Shown one piece after another: positions 1 to 5,887 of a DNA stretch of 6,472 nt. Position numbers and translations under genes: made by a program. Under the pieces are notes generated by a model. That model had not been told where the DNA came from and made no database searches. It saw only the letters and a list, made by a program, of their open reading frames with translations. How positions within the stretch are numbered: the stretch's first letter is position 1; each line of letters opens with the position of its first letter. The stretch is taken from NCBI GenBank assembly GCA_913041025.1, contig CAJWGQ010000165.1:1-6472 (forward strand), read 5' to 3'. The DNA comes from an uncultured Gammaproteobacteria bacterium (GTDB lineage: Bacteria > Pseudomonadota > Gammaproteobacteria > Pseudomonadales > Azotimanducaceae_A).

Positions 1-803
1 AGGCCTTTATTTTCCATGGCTCCAAAGTTAAAGTCATCTACCGCAACAATCATGAACAGATTCAGATCGTATTCTCTTCCAAAACGCTTTTCATCCCATG
101 CCATGGATTCCTTGAGGCTTCTCATGGCATGATGAGTTCGGTCCAGGTTCCCTGGATCAACAAAGATTTTCAGAGACACTTTACGGTTTGACTGGGTGAT
201 GAATTGATCTTCCAGGCATTCAAGTCGGCCTGCAACCATGGCAAAAAGATAAGAAGGTTTTGGGAAGGGATCTTCCCAGAGAGCCCAGTGTCTTCCTTCT
301 TCCAAAACTCCTGAATCAACCGGATTTCCATTGGAAAGTAAAACAGGATAAAATTCGTTTTCTGCTTCGATACGAGTCCGGTAACATGTCATTACATCCG
401 GTCGATCCAAAAAATAAGTGATTCTTCGGAAACCTTCTGCTTCACACTGGGTACAGAAATTACCGCTGGATTTATACAAACCCTCTAATTTGGTATTGTT
501 CTGCGGCTGAATGCATACCTCCATCCGCAAAACAAACCGGCTTGGAGTTTCCCAAATGGTCAACGTATTCGATGACACTTCGTAAGTTTCTGACGCCAGC
601 TCTTTGCCATCGACGGAGACGGAAAGAAGCGTTAGATCCTCACCATTTAGGACCAGCGGTCCAGGATTATTCCGGCGCATCGCAAGTTCAGATCGGACAA
701 TAGTATTCTCCTCGCGGAGATCGAATGCCAATTTAACACGGTCCACCAAAAAGTCTGGCACTTGATAATCCGAGAGGTTAACCGCCTGCAGAGCGTCACT
801 CAC
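1..803 (-). CDS. pepN: Aminopeptidase N (M1 family), N-terminal part, cut by the left edge
   Basis: Zinc metallo-aminopeptidase of the M1 family, which removes N-terminal residues from peptides in the cytoplasm. The visible 267 codons follow E. coli PepN closely: the TQCEAEGFR segment (residues 118-126, with the substrate-binding Gln119 and Glu121), the YFLDRPDV segment (130-137) and the GAMEN exopeptidase motif (261-265, with Glu264). The key residues fall at the same numbers as in E. coli PepN. The zinc motif HEXXH, expected near residue 297, and the rest of the roughly 870-residue protein lie beyond the window edge, so catalytic integrity cannot be judged. The start is a GTG at 801-803, supported by an AAGGGAGA ribosome binding site 7 bases upstream and by matching E. 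coli numbering. It follows the metallo-hydrolase gene by 18 bases on the same strand, so the two are probably co-transcribed. Residue 260 is Phe where E. coli has the specificity-determining Met260. No internal stop or frameshift is seen. Confidence 0.95.
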   Translation of the reverse strand, partial: MSDALQAVNLSDYQVPDFLVDRVKLAFDLREENTIVRSELAMRRNNPGPLVLNGEDLTLLSVSVDGKELASETYEVSSNTLTIWETPSRFVLRMEVCIQPQNNTKLEGLYKSSGNFCTQCEAEGFRRITYFLDRPDVMTCYRTRIEAENEFYPVLLSNGNPVDSGVLEEGRHWALWEDPFPKPSYLFAMVAGRLECLEDQFITQSNRKVSLKIFVDPGNLDRTHHAMRSLKESMAWDEKRFGREYDLNLFMIVAVDDFNFGAMENKG

Positions 804-810
804 GCAAGTA

Positions 811-818
811 TCTCCCTT
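811..818 (-). promoter_or_regulatory. Ribosome binding site of pepN
   Basis: AAGGGAGA on the minus strand, 7 bases before the GTG at 803. This is the strongest Shine-Dalgarno match at any start in the window. It decides the GTG start of pepN, for which no in-frame ATG lies close by. It sits inside the 18-base gap after the metallo-hydrolase stop codon. Confidence 0.75.
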
Positions 819-821
819 CGC

Positions 822-1733
822 CTAAGGAACGGCATACGCGCTCTCCGGATTGGGCTTCCCGTCGGCCGTTACCCGACCGGTTTCCGCCATATGCAGCAGG
901 TGCGCGAAGACCGAACGGCCAGCCGCTCGGTGTAAACGTTTATCAACATCCGCATACATGACTTCGACCATCGCCGGAATCGTATTTCGGCCCTCATGGA
1001 TGCACTTTAAAATCGCATCTTCCCGGCCGCTTCGGTGTGCAATAAAGGCTTCGACATGCGCCTTCGGCCCGGTGATTGCTGGTCCGTGCGTCGGCCAATA
1101 AACCTTGTCATCTCTCTTCAACAGTAAATCGAGGCTGTTCATATAGGCTTCCATATCCCCGTCGGGAGGCGAGACAATACTCGTCGACCATCCCATCACA
1201 TGATCACCCGTAAAAAGTAATTGCCCTTCCTTTAATTGGTAGCACACATGGTTTGATGTATGGCCAGGCGTATAGACGCATTCCACCGACCAATTTGCGC
1301 CTTCAATTAAATCTCCATGAGCGACGCGCTCATCCGGATCAAATTGCATGTCGCCGCCCTCCTCGACTTTTACTCCATCGTCGATTTTTCCTGATCCGTG
1401 AGGTCCAAACCCATAAGACACCGCGTCACATCTTGACTTCATGAGTTGATAGCCTGGCGAGTGGTCCATGTGAGTGTGAGTAATCAGCACGTGAGTAACG
1501 GTTTCCCCTTCGATTCCATTAAATATCGCCTCAATGTGATTCGGATCATGTGGGCCTGGATCGATCACTGCCACTTCACCTTCCCCCAGGATGTAGGTTC
1601 CAGTTCCATGAAAGGTAAACGCACTCGGATTATTTGCTATAACTCGCCTGACACCCGGTGCTACACGCTCAATCCGTCCATATTCGAACTCCATCTCTCT
1701 TTTATAAGGAATTTCGACAGCCAATTTACACAC
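822..1733 (-). CDS. LACTB2-like metallo-beta-lactamase-fold hydrolase
   Basis: Metal-dependent hydrolase of the metallo-beta-lactamase fold, predicted cytoplasmic (no signal peptide or membrane helix). With the GTG at 1733 as residue 1, the metal ligands are visible: HTHMDH at 86-91 (His86, His88, Asp90, His91), His158 in TPGHTSNH, Asp177 in FTGDHVMGW and His216 in WPTHGP. The region from about 225 to 290 resembles the winged-helix C-terminal domain of LACTB2-type proteins, and overall length (303) and motif order match that group. Human LACTB2 is an endoribonuclease; the substrate of bacterial relatives of this type is uncertain, so no reaction is assigned. The start is uncertain: GTG 1733, or TTG at 1724 preceded by AGGTG at good spacing, or ATG at 1694. 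From memory, relatives keep the IPYxREMxFEYG segment around residue 14, which favours one of the two upstream starts. It lies 89 bases after the kinase gene and 18 bases before pepN, all on one strand. Confidence 0.9.
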   Translation of the reverse strand: MCKLAVEIPYKREMEFEYGRIERVAPGVRRVIANNPSAFTFHGTGTYILGEGEVAVIDPGPHDPNHIEAIFNGIEGETVTHVLITHTHMDHSPGYQLMKSRCDAVSYGFGPHGSGKIDDGVKVEEGGDMQFDPDERVAHGDLIEGANWSVECVYTPGHTSNHVCYQLKEGQLLFTGDHVMGWSTSIVSPPDGDMEAYMNSLDLLLKRDDKVYWPTHGPAITGPKAHVEAFIAHRSGREDAILKCIHEGRNTIPAMVEVMYADVDKRLHRAAGRSVFAHLLHMAETGRVTADGKPNPESAYAVP

Positions 1734-1756
1734 CTACACTCGATAAATTCTTGGCG

Positions 1757-1785
1757 AGCATAGGATCGGCCGTACTCAAAATCAA
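1757..1785 (-). promoter_or_regulatory. Candidate promoter for the hydrolase-pepN pair
   Basis: On the minus strand, TTGATT (1785-1780) and TATGCT (1762-1757) are separated by exactly 17 bases, each matching the sigma-70 consensus at four of six positions. It lies in the only sizeable gap of the minus-strand gene run, the 89 bases between the kinase stop and the hydrolase start. The predicted transcript start near 1750 lies just upstream of the GTG/TTG start candidates. Matches this good occur by chance, so this is a candidate only. No rho-independent terminator is visible in the gap, so read-through from the kinase gene is also possible. Confidence 0.35.
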
Positions 1786-1822
1786 GAACAAAGGAATCTT
1801 TTCATATTCGAAAGGACCGACC

Positions 1823-4078
1823 CTAGGTAGACCAAGCAATTTTCATTGCCAACCAATCTTCTTCGTTTGGTTTGATGCTAATAGCTAATTCCAGATACTC
1901 TAAAGCTAATTCTTTAAAACCATGTGTCCGAGCATCACGTGCTACAGTAACCAACAGTATCGAGCACTCGTCGAGCAACAAACGCGCTTCAATATTATTC
2001 GGATCTATTTTTTCAACTTCTCTCAACTCAGCCACTGCATTCTTCGTCGGCGGCTGCGTTATGTAGCCTTTATTAATAAGAAATCGAGCCTGATCCAGTC
2101 TCTGATCAATTAATGCAGCTCTTTCGCGAATTTCGCTGATCTCCAGAAGATAGGGTCGCATGATGCCGGGCGGGGCTCCCGCGGCAAGACTTTCATTTAA
2201 CAGTTCTTCTGCTAGATCCAAATCCCCTTGTGTCAAATTCGACTCTACAAGCGAGATAGTAGATTGAAGTATCGCTTTAACTTGTTGTTTTGCGGTCATA
2301 TTATCTGGCTCTGCAATCAAGGCCTGGTTGTATAAACTTAGCGCGTTTTCCTCAGCAGGAGAGGTCAATTGCCCCAAGGAGAAATAGAATTGGGCCTCTT
2401 CCAAAATTGATTGTATCGTCGCTTTGAGTTCTCGAGTCTGAAAAAGTAGCTCCTTAACATCTGAAAGCGCTTCCACAGAGGGATCAGCGCTTTGAGCGCG
2501 CTCCAAATAGTAAATGGTCGTCGACAAATCTTTCGAATCAAAGGCCTGCCTAGCCAGTATGGAAAACCGGACACCAATCAAATTAAGCTCTCGTACAGCC
2601 CCCTGGTGGTTTGGAGCTAGTCTGAGTACGTTCTGATAAGAAGCGATCAAGGAATTGAGAAGCGGAGCTTCTTCACCCACAAGACCCAACCTCCTCCCTC
2701 GACTAGTTTCGAACAAGCTCTCCGCTCTCTGCCAATTTTGAAGACGAATAGATAAGCCGATCAGTCTAGGATCTTGGGGCAATACCGTCTCAGCTTCCTC
2801 TAATCTGGCTTCTGCAAACGAATAACGGCCTTCATTCAGGGCTTCATTAATCGATGCGATCCATTCGCTTTTTATGCTTTCAAGATCTTCGTACCCTTTT
2901 GGATCATCTGGAGAAAGGTTTATCAGTCGGTTATAAGCAGCCAACTTGGTCGATAATCCTTGGTTGGGGTCTTCTCTTAGGGACTGCGCTTGAATTCTGA
3001 CGGCCTCAGTTTCTGCGTTTGAGCTCGCTCGCACCCATCTATCGATAGGTCCAGGTATTAAATCTGTCCTAAAGGAAACAACCCAAACCAGCCCTATCAC
3101 AATTACACCAACTAGAGGCGCTATCCATCGAGTCCTTTGAAACGACACACGCTTATTTGAAGAAGACGCGAGGACCTCGTTATTTAGCTCAAAAAGATTC
3201 GATCCTAATGATCGAATTTCCTCTTCCGAGACAGGCGCAGTATTAATCCTGACTTCTTCTGGTTCTGCATCCATAGTTACGTCAGACAAGTCTGACTCTA
3301 AACTCGAAGTGCTCTTCGAGCCGCTGATGTCATTAAGCCCAAACAAAGTATCTAAAAAATTTTGATACCCCTTAAATTGCTCTGGCAGCCTTGAAAAACT
3401 ACCTCCTGCTATTCTCTGATCCTGAAGTTGGTCCTTGAGCAACTCCGAAGATTGCAAATCACCGGTTAACGCCTCAAGAACTAAAATTCCTAAAGAAAAT
3501 CGGTCCGATTCAATAGTTGGCAAACGATCGATTTTAAATTGAGGACTGGCATAGCCAGAAGTCGAACCATTGAACAAGTTACCAAAGCTATCAGCGCTCG
3601 TGTCCAGAGATCGAATATCTGGCGCGCCATCGAGAAGAAATACTTCACCGCCTTCATCCACAACGACATTTTCTGGCTTTAAATCTCCGTGAAAAAATCC
3701 GGCGTCATGCAGTCGGCCTAGCGCTCTTAAGATATGAGATATCAGATCATTAAAAACAGCAATTGAAATCCCTTGATATAAGAGATCTCTTAAATTGACT
3801 CCTTCAACATAATCAAAAACCTGATAGTAGCGGTCTTCAATGCGCAGACTATTAATCAATTTGGGGGCAACGCTCTCTGGATAATCCTGATGCGCAAACA
3901 ACTGCTCTAAAACAGAATCCTCTACTTCGTCAATGATTAACGACAGGTCTATCGATTTGATAACCACCCTACGGTCCGCGGTACCGTCAAGCGCCTCCCA
4001 CACTTGATATCCCGCTTCACGTCTGATTAGTCTCCTTACGTCGAAACCCGGAATTTCAATCTTGTTTTCTTCTACCAC
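1823..4078 (-). CDS. Transmembrane Ser/Thr protein kinase-like protein with tandem TPR-like outer repeats
   Basis: Residues about 10-245 form a Hanks-type kinase domain. Visible landmarks are the ATP lysine in VVIK (Lys41), the catalytic loop HGDLKPEN (130-137, Asp132, Lys134, Asn137), the metal-binding Asp150 in LLDGA, and DRFSLG (192-197) for the usual DxxSLG. The glycine loop is degenerate (REAGYQV, 20-26), DFG reads DGA and APE reads SPQ (178-180), so activity is probable but not certain. Residues 252-268 are Ser/Thr-rich and acidic. A basic stretch (KRVSFQRTRW, 309-318) precedes a single membrane helix at about 319-336, which places the kinase inside the cell and residues 340-751 outside. 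The outer part is all-helical and TPR-like, with four units spaced 99, 102 and 102 residues. The start is a GTG with only a weak ribosome binding site; an in-frame TAG lies seven codons upstream, so no longer version exists. The gene follows the exported MORN-protein gene by 35 bases, suggesting an operon and a joint role. The ligand and phosphorylation targets are unknown. Confidence 0.88.
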   Translation of the reverse strand: MVEENKIEIPGFDVRRLIRREAGYQVWEALDGTADRRVVIKSIDLSLIIDEVEDSVLEQLFAHQDYPESVAPKLINSLRIEDRYYQVFDYVEGVNLRDLLYQGISIAVFNDLISHILRALGRLHDAGFFHGDLKPENVVVDEGGEVFLLDGAPDIRSLDTSADSFGNLFNGSTSGYASPQFKIDRLPTIESDRFSLGILVLEALTGDLQSSELLKDQLQDQRIAGGSFSRLPEQFKGYQNFLDTLFGLNDISGSKSTSSLESDLSDVTMDAEPEEVRINTAPVSEEEIRSLGSNLFELNNEVLASSSNKRVSFQRTRWIAPLVGVIVIGLVWVVSFRTDLIPGPIDRWVRASSNAETEAVRIQAQSLREDPNQGLSTKLAAYNRLINLSPDDPKGYEDLESIKSEWIASINEALNEGRYSFAEARLEEAETVLPQDPRLIGLSIRLQNWQRAESLFETSRGRRLGLVGEEAPLLNSLIASYQNVLRLAPNHQGAVRELNLIGVRFSILARQAFDSKDLSTTIYYLERAQSADPSVEALSDVKELLFQTRELKATIQSILEEAQFYFSLGQLTSPAEENALSLYNQALIAEPDNMTAKQQVKAILQSTISLVESNLTQGDLDLAEELLNESLAAGAPPGIMRPYLLEISEIRERAALIDQRLDQARFLINKGYITQPPTKNAVAELREVEKIDPNNIEARLLLDECSILLVTVARDARTHGFKELALEYLELAISIKPNEEDWLAMKIAWST
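1865..3001 (-). repeat. Four tandem ~100-residue TPR-like units in the outer part of the kinase
   Basis: Protein-level repeat within kinase residues about 360-737. Anchor prolines in the pattern L-x-x-P-(D/N) lie at residues 390, 489, 591 and 693. A second set of anchors in a loop before a Leu/Glu-rich helix lies at 417, 516, 618 and 720. Both sets give spacings of 99, 102 and 102. Each unit seems to contain a helix, a loop, an Ala/Tyr-containing helix ending at the anchor proline, and two further helices. The last two units are most alike (SPAEENA and QPPTKNA, each about 15 residues before the anchor). The units are too diverged to show as DNA repeats. They resemble paired TPR motifs used for protein binding. 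Confidence 0.7.
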
Positions 4079-4113
4079 GCTCGCACCGAGGAACTAATTA
4101 AACACTCAATTTC

Positions 4114-5028
4114 TCATTCAATCTCATAGCCCAGAGAAGATCTTAGATACAGAACTTCACCCTCGACCAATCGACCCAGGACCAAGAATGCGTCGGGCAC
4201 AAGAACAAGTAACTCACTATCCACCATCGAACTTTGTCCGTGCGCGAAACCGTTGACGCAATTTTTGGCGGCAACCAACCACTTCCTGCCTTCATGAAGG
4301 GCCTCGCACTCCCCTCTGCCATCCAGAAACCTCGAATCATCCAACACGCCATTTAGCCAATGCTCCATTACCACCTCGTCCTGAGCGGTTAATCTGATAC
4401 CGTAACCGTGGCGTTGGTCATTTCTATAAAACCCCTTATATGTAACCCCCAACCTAGAAGACATTTCTCCGTAACCATTTCGAAGATTGCTCTTAAAATC
4501 CCCTACGTATCTGGAATCATCAAGATAGGTCATCGCGCCCTTTCCGGCCATGGAGTCTTCTAAAAAATCACCCTCATATCGTTCTCCATTAGACCAGACA
4601 AATGCACCAAAACCGTGACGCTTACCATTTAAATAAGCCCCAGAAAAAGTATCTCCATTTGACCATTGATAAGAACCCTCTCCGTGCATGCGGTTTTCCT
4701 TAAAATCTCCCTCATAGATTTCTCCTTGAGCATTCGAATAAGTCCCTTTGCCGTGTCGGTTTCCCCTCACGAAATCACCTTGATAGATTCGCCCATCGCG
4801 CCATTTAAAAGTGCCTCGACCATGCGGCTGATCCTGGACGAAACGACCTGTATAGACATCACCACCCGCCCAGCTGTAGGTGCCTTCTCCATCGCGAAAA
4901 CCATCCAGAAAACTCCCCTCGTATCTATCGCCATTTGCGTAAACCACGACCTCGCTCCAGGAGGCTAACGAGCTGGCCAAGAGCAGAAACAGTATGTGGA
5001 GGCGGAGACCAGACTTATTCATAGTCAT
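4114..5028 (-). CDS. Exported MORN-repeat protein
   Basis: A 304-residue protein with an N-terminal Sec signal peptide: basic start (Lys5, Arg9), hydrophobic core HILFLLLASSL (11-21), likely cleavage after Ala22. No lipobox cysteine is present, so a soluble periplasmic or secreted protein is expected. Residues 36-219 are eight MORN repeats of exactly 23 residues each, starting at 36, 59, 82, 105, 128, 151, 174 and 197, most of the form YxGxFxxxxxHGxGxxxxxxG. The remaining ~85 residues form a separate C-terminal region with Cys241 and Cys257, which could form a disulfide outside the cytoplasm; I do not recognise this part. MORN repeats form elongated beta-hairpin sheets used for binding or scaffolding, and no enzymatic motif is visible. 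The ATG at 5028 lacks a good ribosome binding site; an alternative ATG lies two codons on. The gene is 35 bases upstream of the kinase gene and divergent from the permease gene. A shared envelope role with the kinase is inferred. Confidence 0.88.
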   Translation of the reverse strand: MTMNKSGLRLHILFLLLASSLASWSEVVVYANGDRYEGSFLDGFRDGEGTYSWAGGDVYTGRFVQDQPHGRGTFKWRDGRIYQGDFVRGNRHGKGTYSNAQGEIYEGDFKENRMHGEGSYQWSNGDTFSGAYLNGKRHGFGAFVWSNGERYEGDFLEDSMAGKGAMTYLDDSRYVGDFKSNLRNGYGEMSSRLGVTYKGFYRNDQRHGYGIRLTAQDEVVMEHWLNGVLDDSRFLDGRGECEALHEGRKWLVAAKNCVNGFAHGQSSMVDSELLVLVPDAFLVLGRLVEGEVLYLRSSLGYEIE

Positions 5029-5050
5029 TCATTTGTATTGTGTATATATT
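5022..5050 (+). promoter_or_regulatory. Candidate promoter of the TauE/SafE gene
   Basis: On the plus strand, TAGTCA (5022-5027) and TATATT (5045-5050) lie 17 bases apart, with a transcript start expected near 5057. This would give a leader of about 24 bases before the TTG start at 5081, but would exclude the upstream ATG at 4994. It overlaps the oppositely directed candidate for the MORN gene at the TATATA core. The -35 match is only moderate. Confidence 0.3.
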
Positions 5051-5069
5051 GATCGGACATTCATTCCAA
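5041..5069 (-). promoter_or_regulatory. Candidate promoter of the MORN-kinase operon
   Basis: On the minus strand, TTGGAA (5069-5064) and TATACA (5046-5041) are spaced 17 bases apart; the overlapping TATATA (5048-5043) is an alternative -10. The transcript would start around 5034, only about six bases before the ATG at 5028, and no Shine-Dalgarno sequence is seen there, so the mRNA would be nearly leaderless. This candidate shares its -10 region with the promoter proposed for the divergent permease gene. Confidence 0.3.
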
Positions 5070-5080
5070 CAGTACTTCAA

Positions 5081-5887
5081 TTGGACCCAGTTTTCTTTAT
5101 TTTACTGTGCTTACTCTTGGGACTATTTAGCGGCTTTTTAGGTGGTCTTCTGGGAATAGGCGGCGGAGTAATCATCGTTCCCGCTCTTTACCTGCTTTAC
5201 GACACGACAAGTCGCTTCGATTCGAACTTCATCCTCATAATAGCGATCGCGACGTCACTCAGCTGCATTATTTTTACCTCGGCATCAGCGTCTTACGCTC
5301 AGTACAAAAAAGGAATGGTTCAGTGGCTTATCGCTCGAAAGTTACTACCGTCTCTGCTTGTCGGTAGCATGCTCTCAGGAATTCTAGTCTCGTCTCTTGA
5401 CCCTTCTATTCTAAAAATCATCATAGCCTCGTTTTTAGCGGCTGTTGCTTTAGTCATGATCTCGAGCTGGCAACCAAAGCCTGAAAGGAGATTACCGGGC
5501 ATTGCAGGCAGCAGCCTGTTGGGTGCGGGAGCCGGAATTGCCTCAGGAAGTGCGGGCATCGCGGGGGGCAACATCATCGTTCCAACCCTTATCTTCTTCA
5601 ACGTTCAACCACACCACGCGACCGCGACTTCCAGCTTTTTAGGCATCCCGATCGCTATGTCAGGAGCTTTGGGCTACTTCTTGGTCTCGCCAGAACTGGT
5701 TGACCCTAATCTATTCGGTTATGTCGATAAGCCCGCTTTTATCGGAATAGTGCTCGGCGCAATTTCCGGAGCACCTCTGGGCGTCAGAATTGCTCACAGA
5801 GCTTCTCCTCAACTACTGAAAAAACTATTTGGTATCACGTTGTCTTTGGTGTCCTTCAGAATGTTTTACGACACTCTAACCGGTTAA
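5081..5887 (+). CDS. TauE/SafE-family membrane permease
   Basis: Inner-membrane protein of the TauE/SafE (DUF81) family, whose members are proposed to export sulfite, sulfoacetate or other organic or sulfur anions; the substrate here cannot be told. With TTG 5081 as residue 1, it has 268 residues, usual for the family. It shows the inverted-duplication hallmark: a first half with GGLLGIGGG followed by IIVPAL (about 21-35), and a second half with GSAGIAGG followed by NIIVPTL and an HHATATSS stretch (about 155-184). Some seven to eight hydrophobic helices are visible. The start is a judgement. An ATG at 4994 is open in frame but would add 29 partly charged residues and overlap the start of the divergent MORN gene. 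The TTG start places the first helix immediately after LDP, as is normal for the family, but no clear ribosome binding site precedes it. Its TAA stop shares bases with the stop of the convergent pyruvate kinase gene. Confidence 0.88.
   Translation: MDPVFFILLCLLLGLFSGFLGGLLGIGGGVIIVPALYLLYDTTSRFDSNFILIIAIATSLSCIIFTSASASYAQYKKGMVQWLIARKLLPSLLVGSMLSGILVSSLDPSILKIIIASFLAAVALVMISSWQPKPERRLPGIAGSSLLGAGAGIASGSAGIAGGNIIVPTLIFFNVQPHHATATSSFLGIPIAMSGALGYFLVSPELVDPNLFGYVDKPAFIGIVLGAISGAPLGVRIAHRASPQLLKKLFGITLSLVSFRMFYDTLTG

Noticed and set aside
850..1101. Plus-strand open frame inside the hydrolase gene, and similar ones at 1253-1444, 1446-1763, 1658-1888, 1872-2066, 1922-2113, 4666-4968, 5965-6204 and 6201-6404
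   Set aside because: They lie opposite well-supported genes, have no recognisable domain and no good ribosome binding site, and their composition is that of an antisense frame.
1763..1822. Similar short sequences GGATCGGCC (1763-1771) and GGACCGACC (1814-1822) between kinase and hydrolase
   Set aside because: Only a short imperfect direct match; it forms no hairpin and shows no operator-like symmetry.
1734..1822. Rho-independent terminator after the kinase gene
   Set aside because: No GC-rich stem followed by a T run is visible on the minus strand. The short TTTC-GAAA dyad is too weak.
2365..2577. Minus-strand open frames in another frame of the kinase gene (2365-2577) and MORN gene (4143-4352), and an antisense frame in the permease gene (5320-5601)
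   Set aside because: The host genes carry clear domains or internal repeats across these stretches, so these frames are shadows.
3534..4024. Kinase domain as a dead pseudokinase
   Set aside because: The ATP lysine, catalytic Asp, Asn and metal-binding Asp are all present, so the altered motifs alone do not justify calling it inactive.
4114..5028. MORN protein as a lipoprotein
   Set aside because: No cysteine follows the hydrophobic segment; the first Cys is at residue 241.
4994..5080. Upstream ATG start for the permease
   Set aside because: It would add 29 residues including three arginines, overlap the MORN gene start by 35 bases and contain both promoter candidates. The TTG at 5081 gives a normal family N-terminus. 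Not fully excluded.
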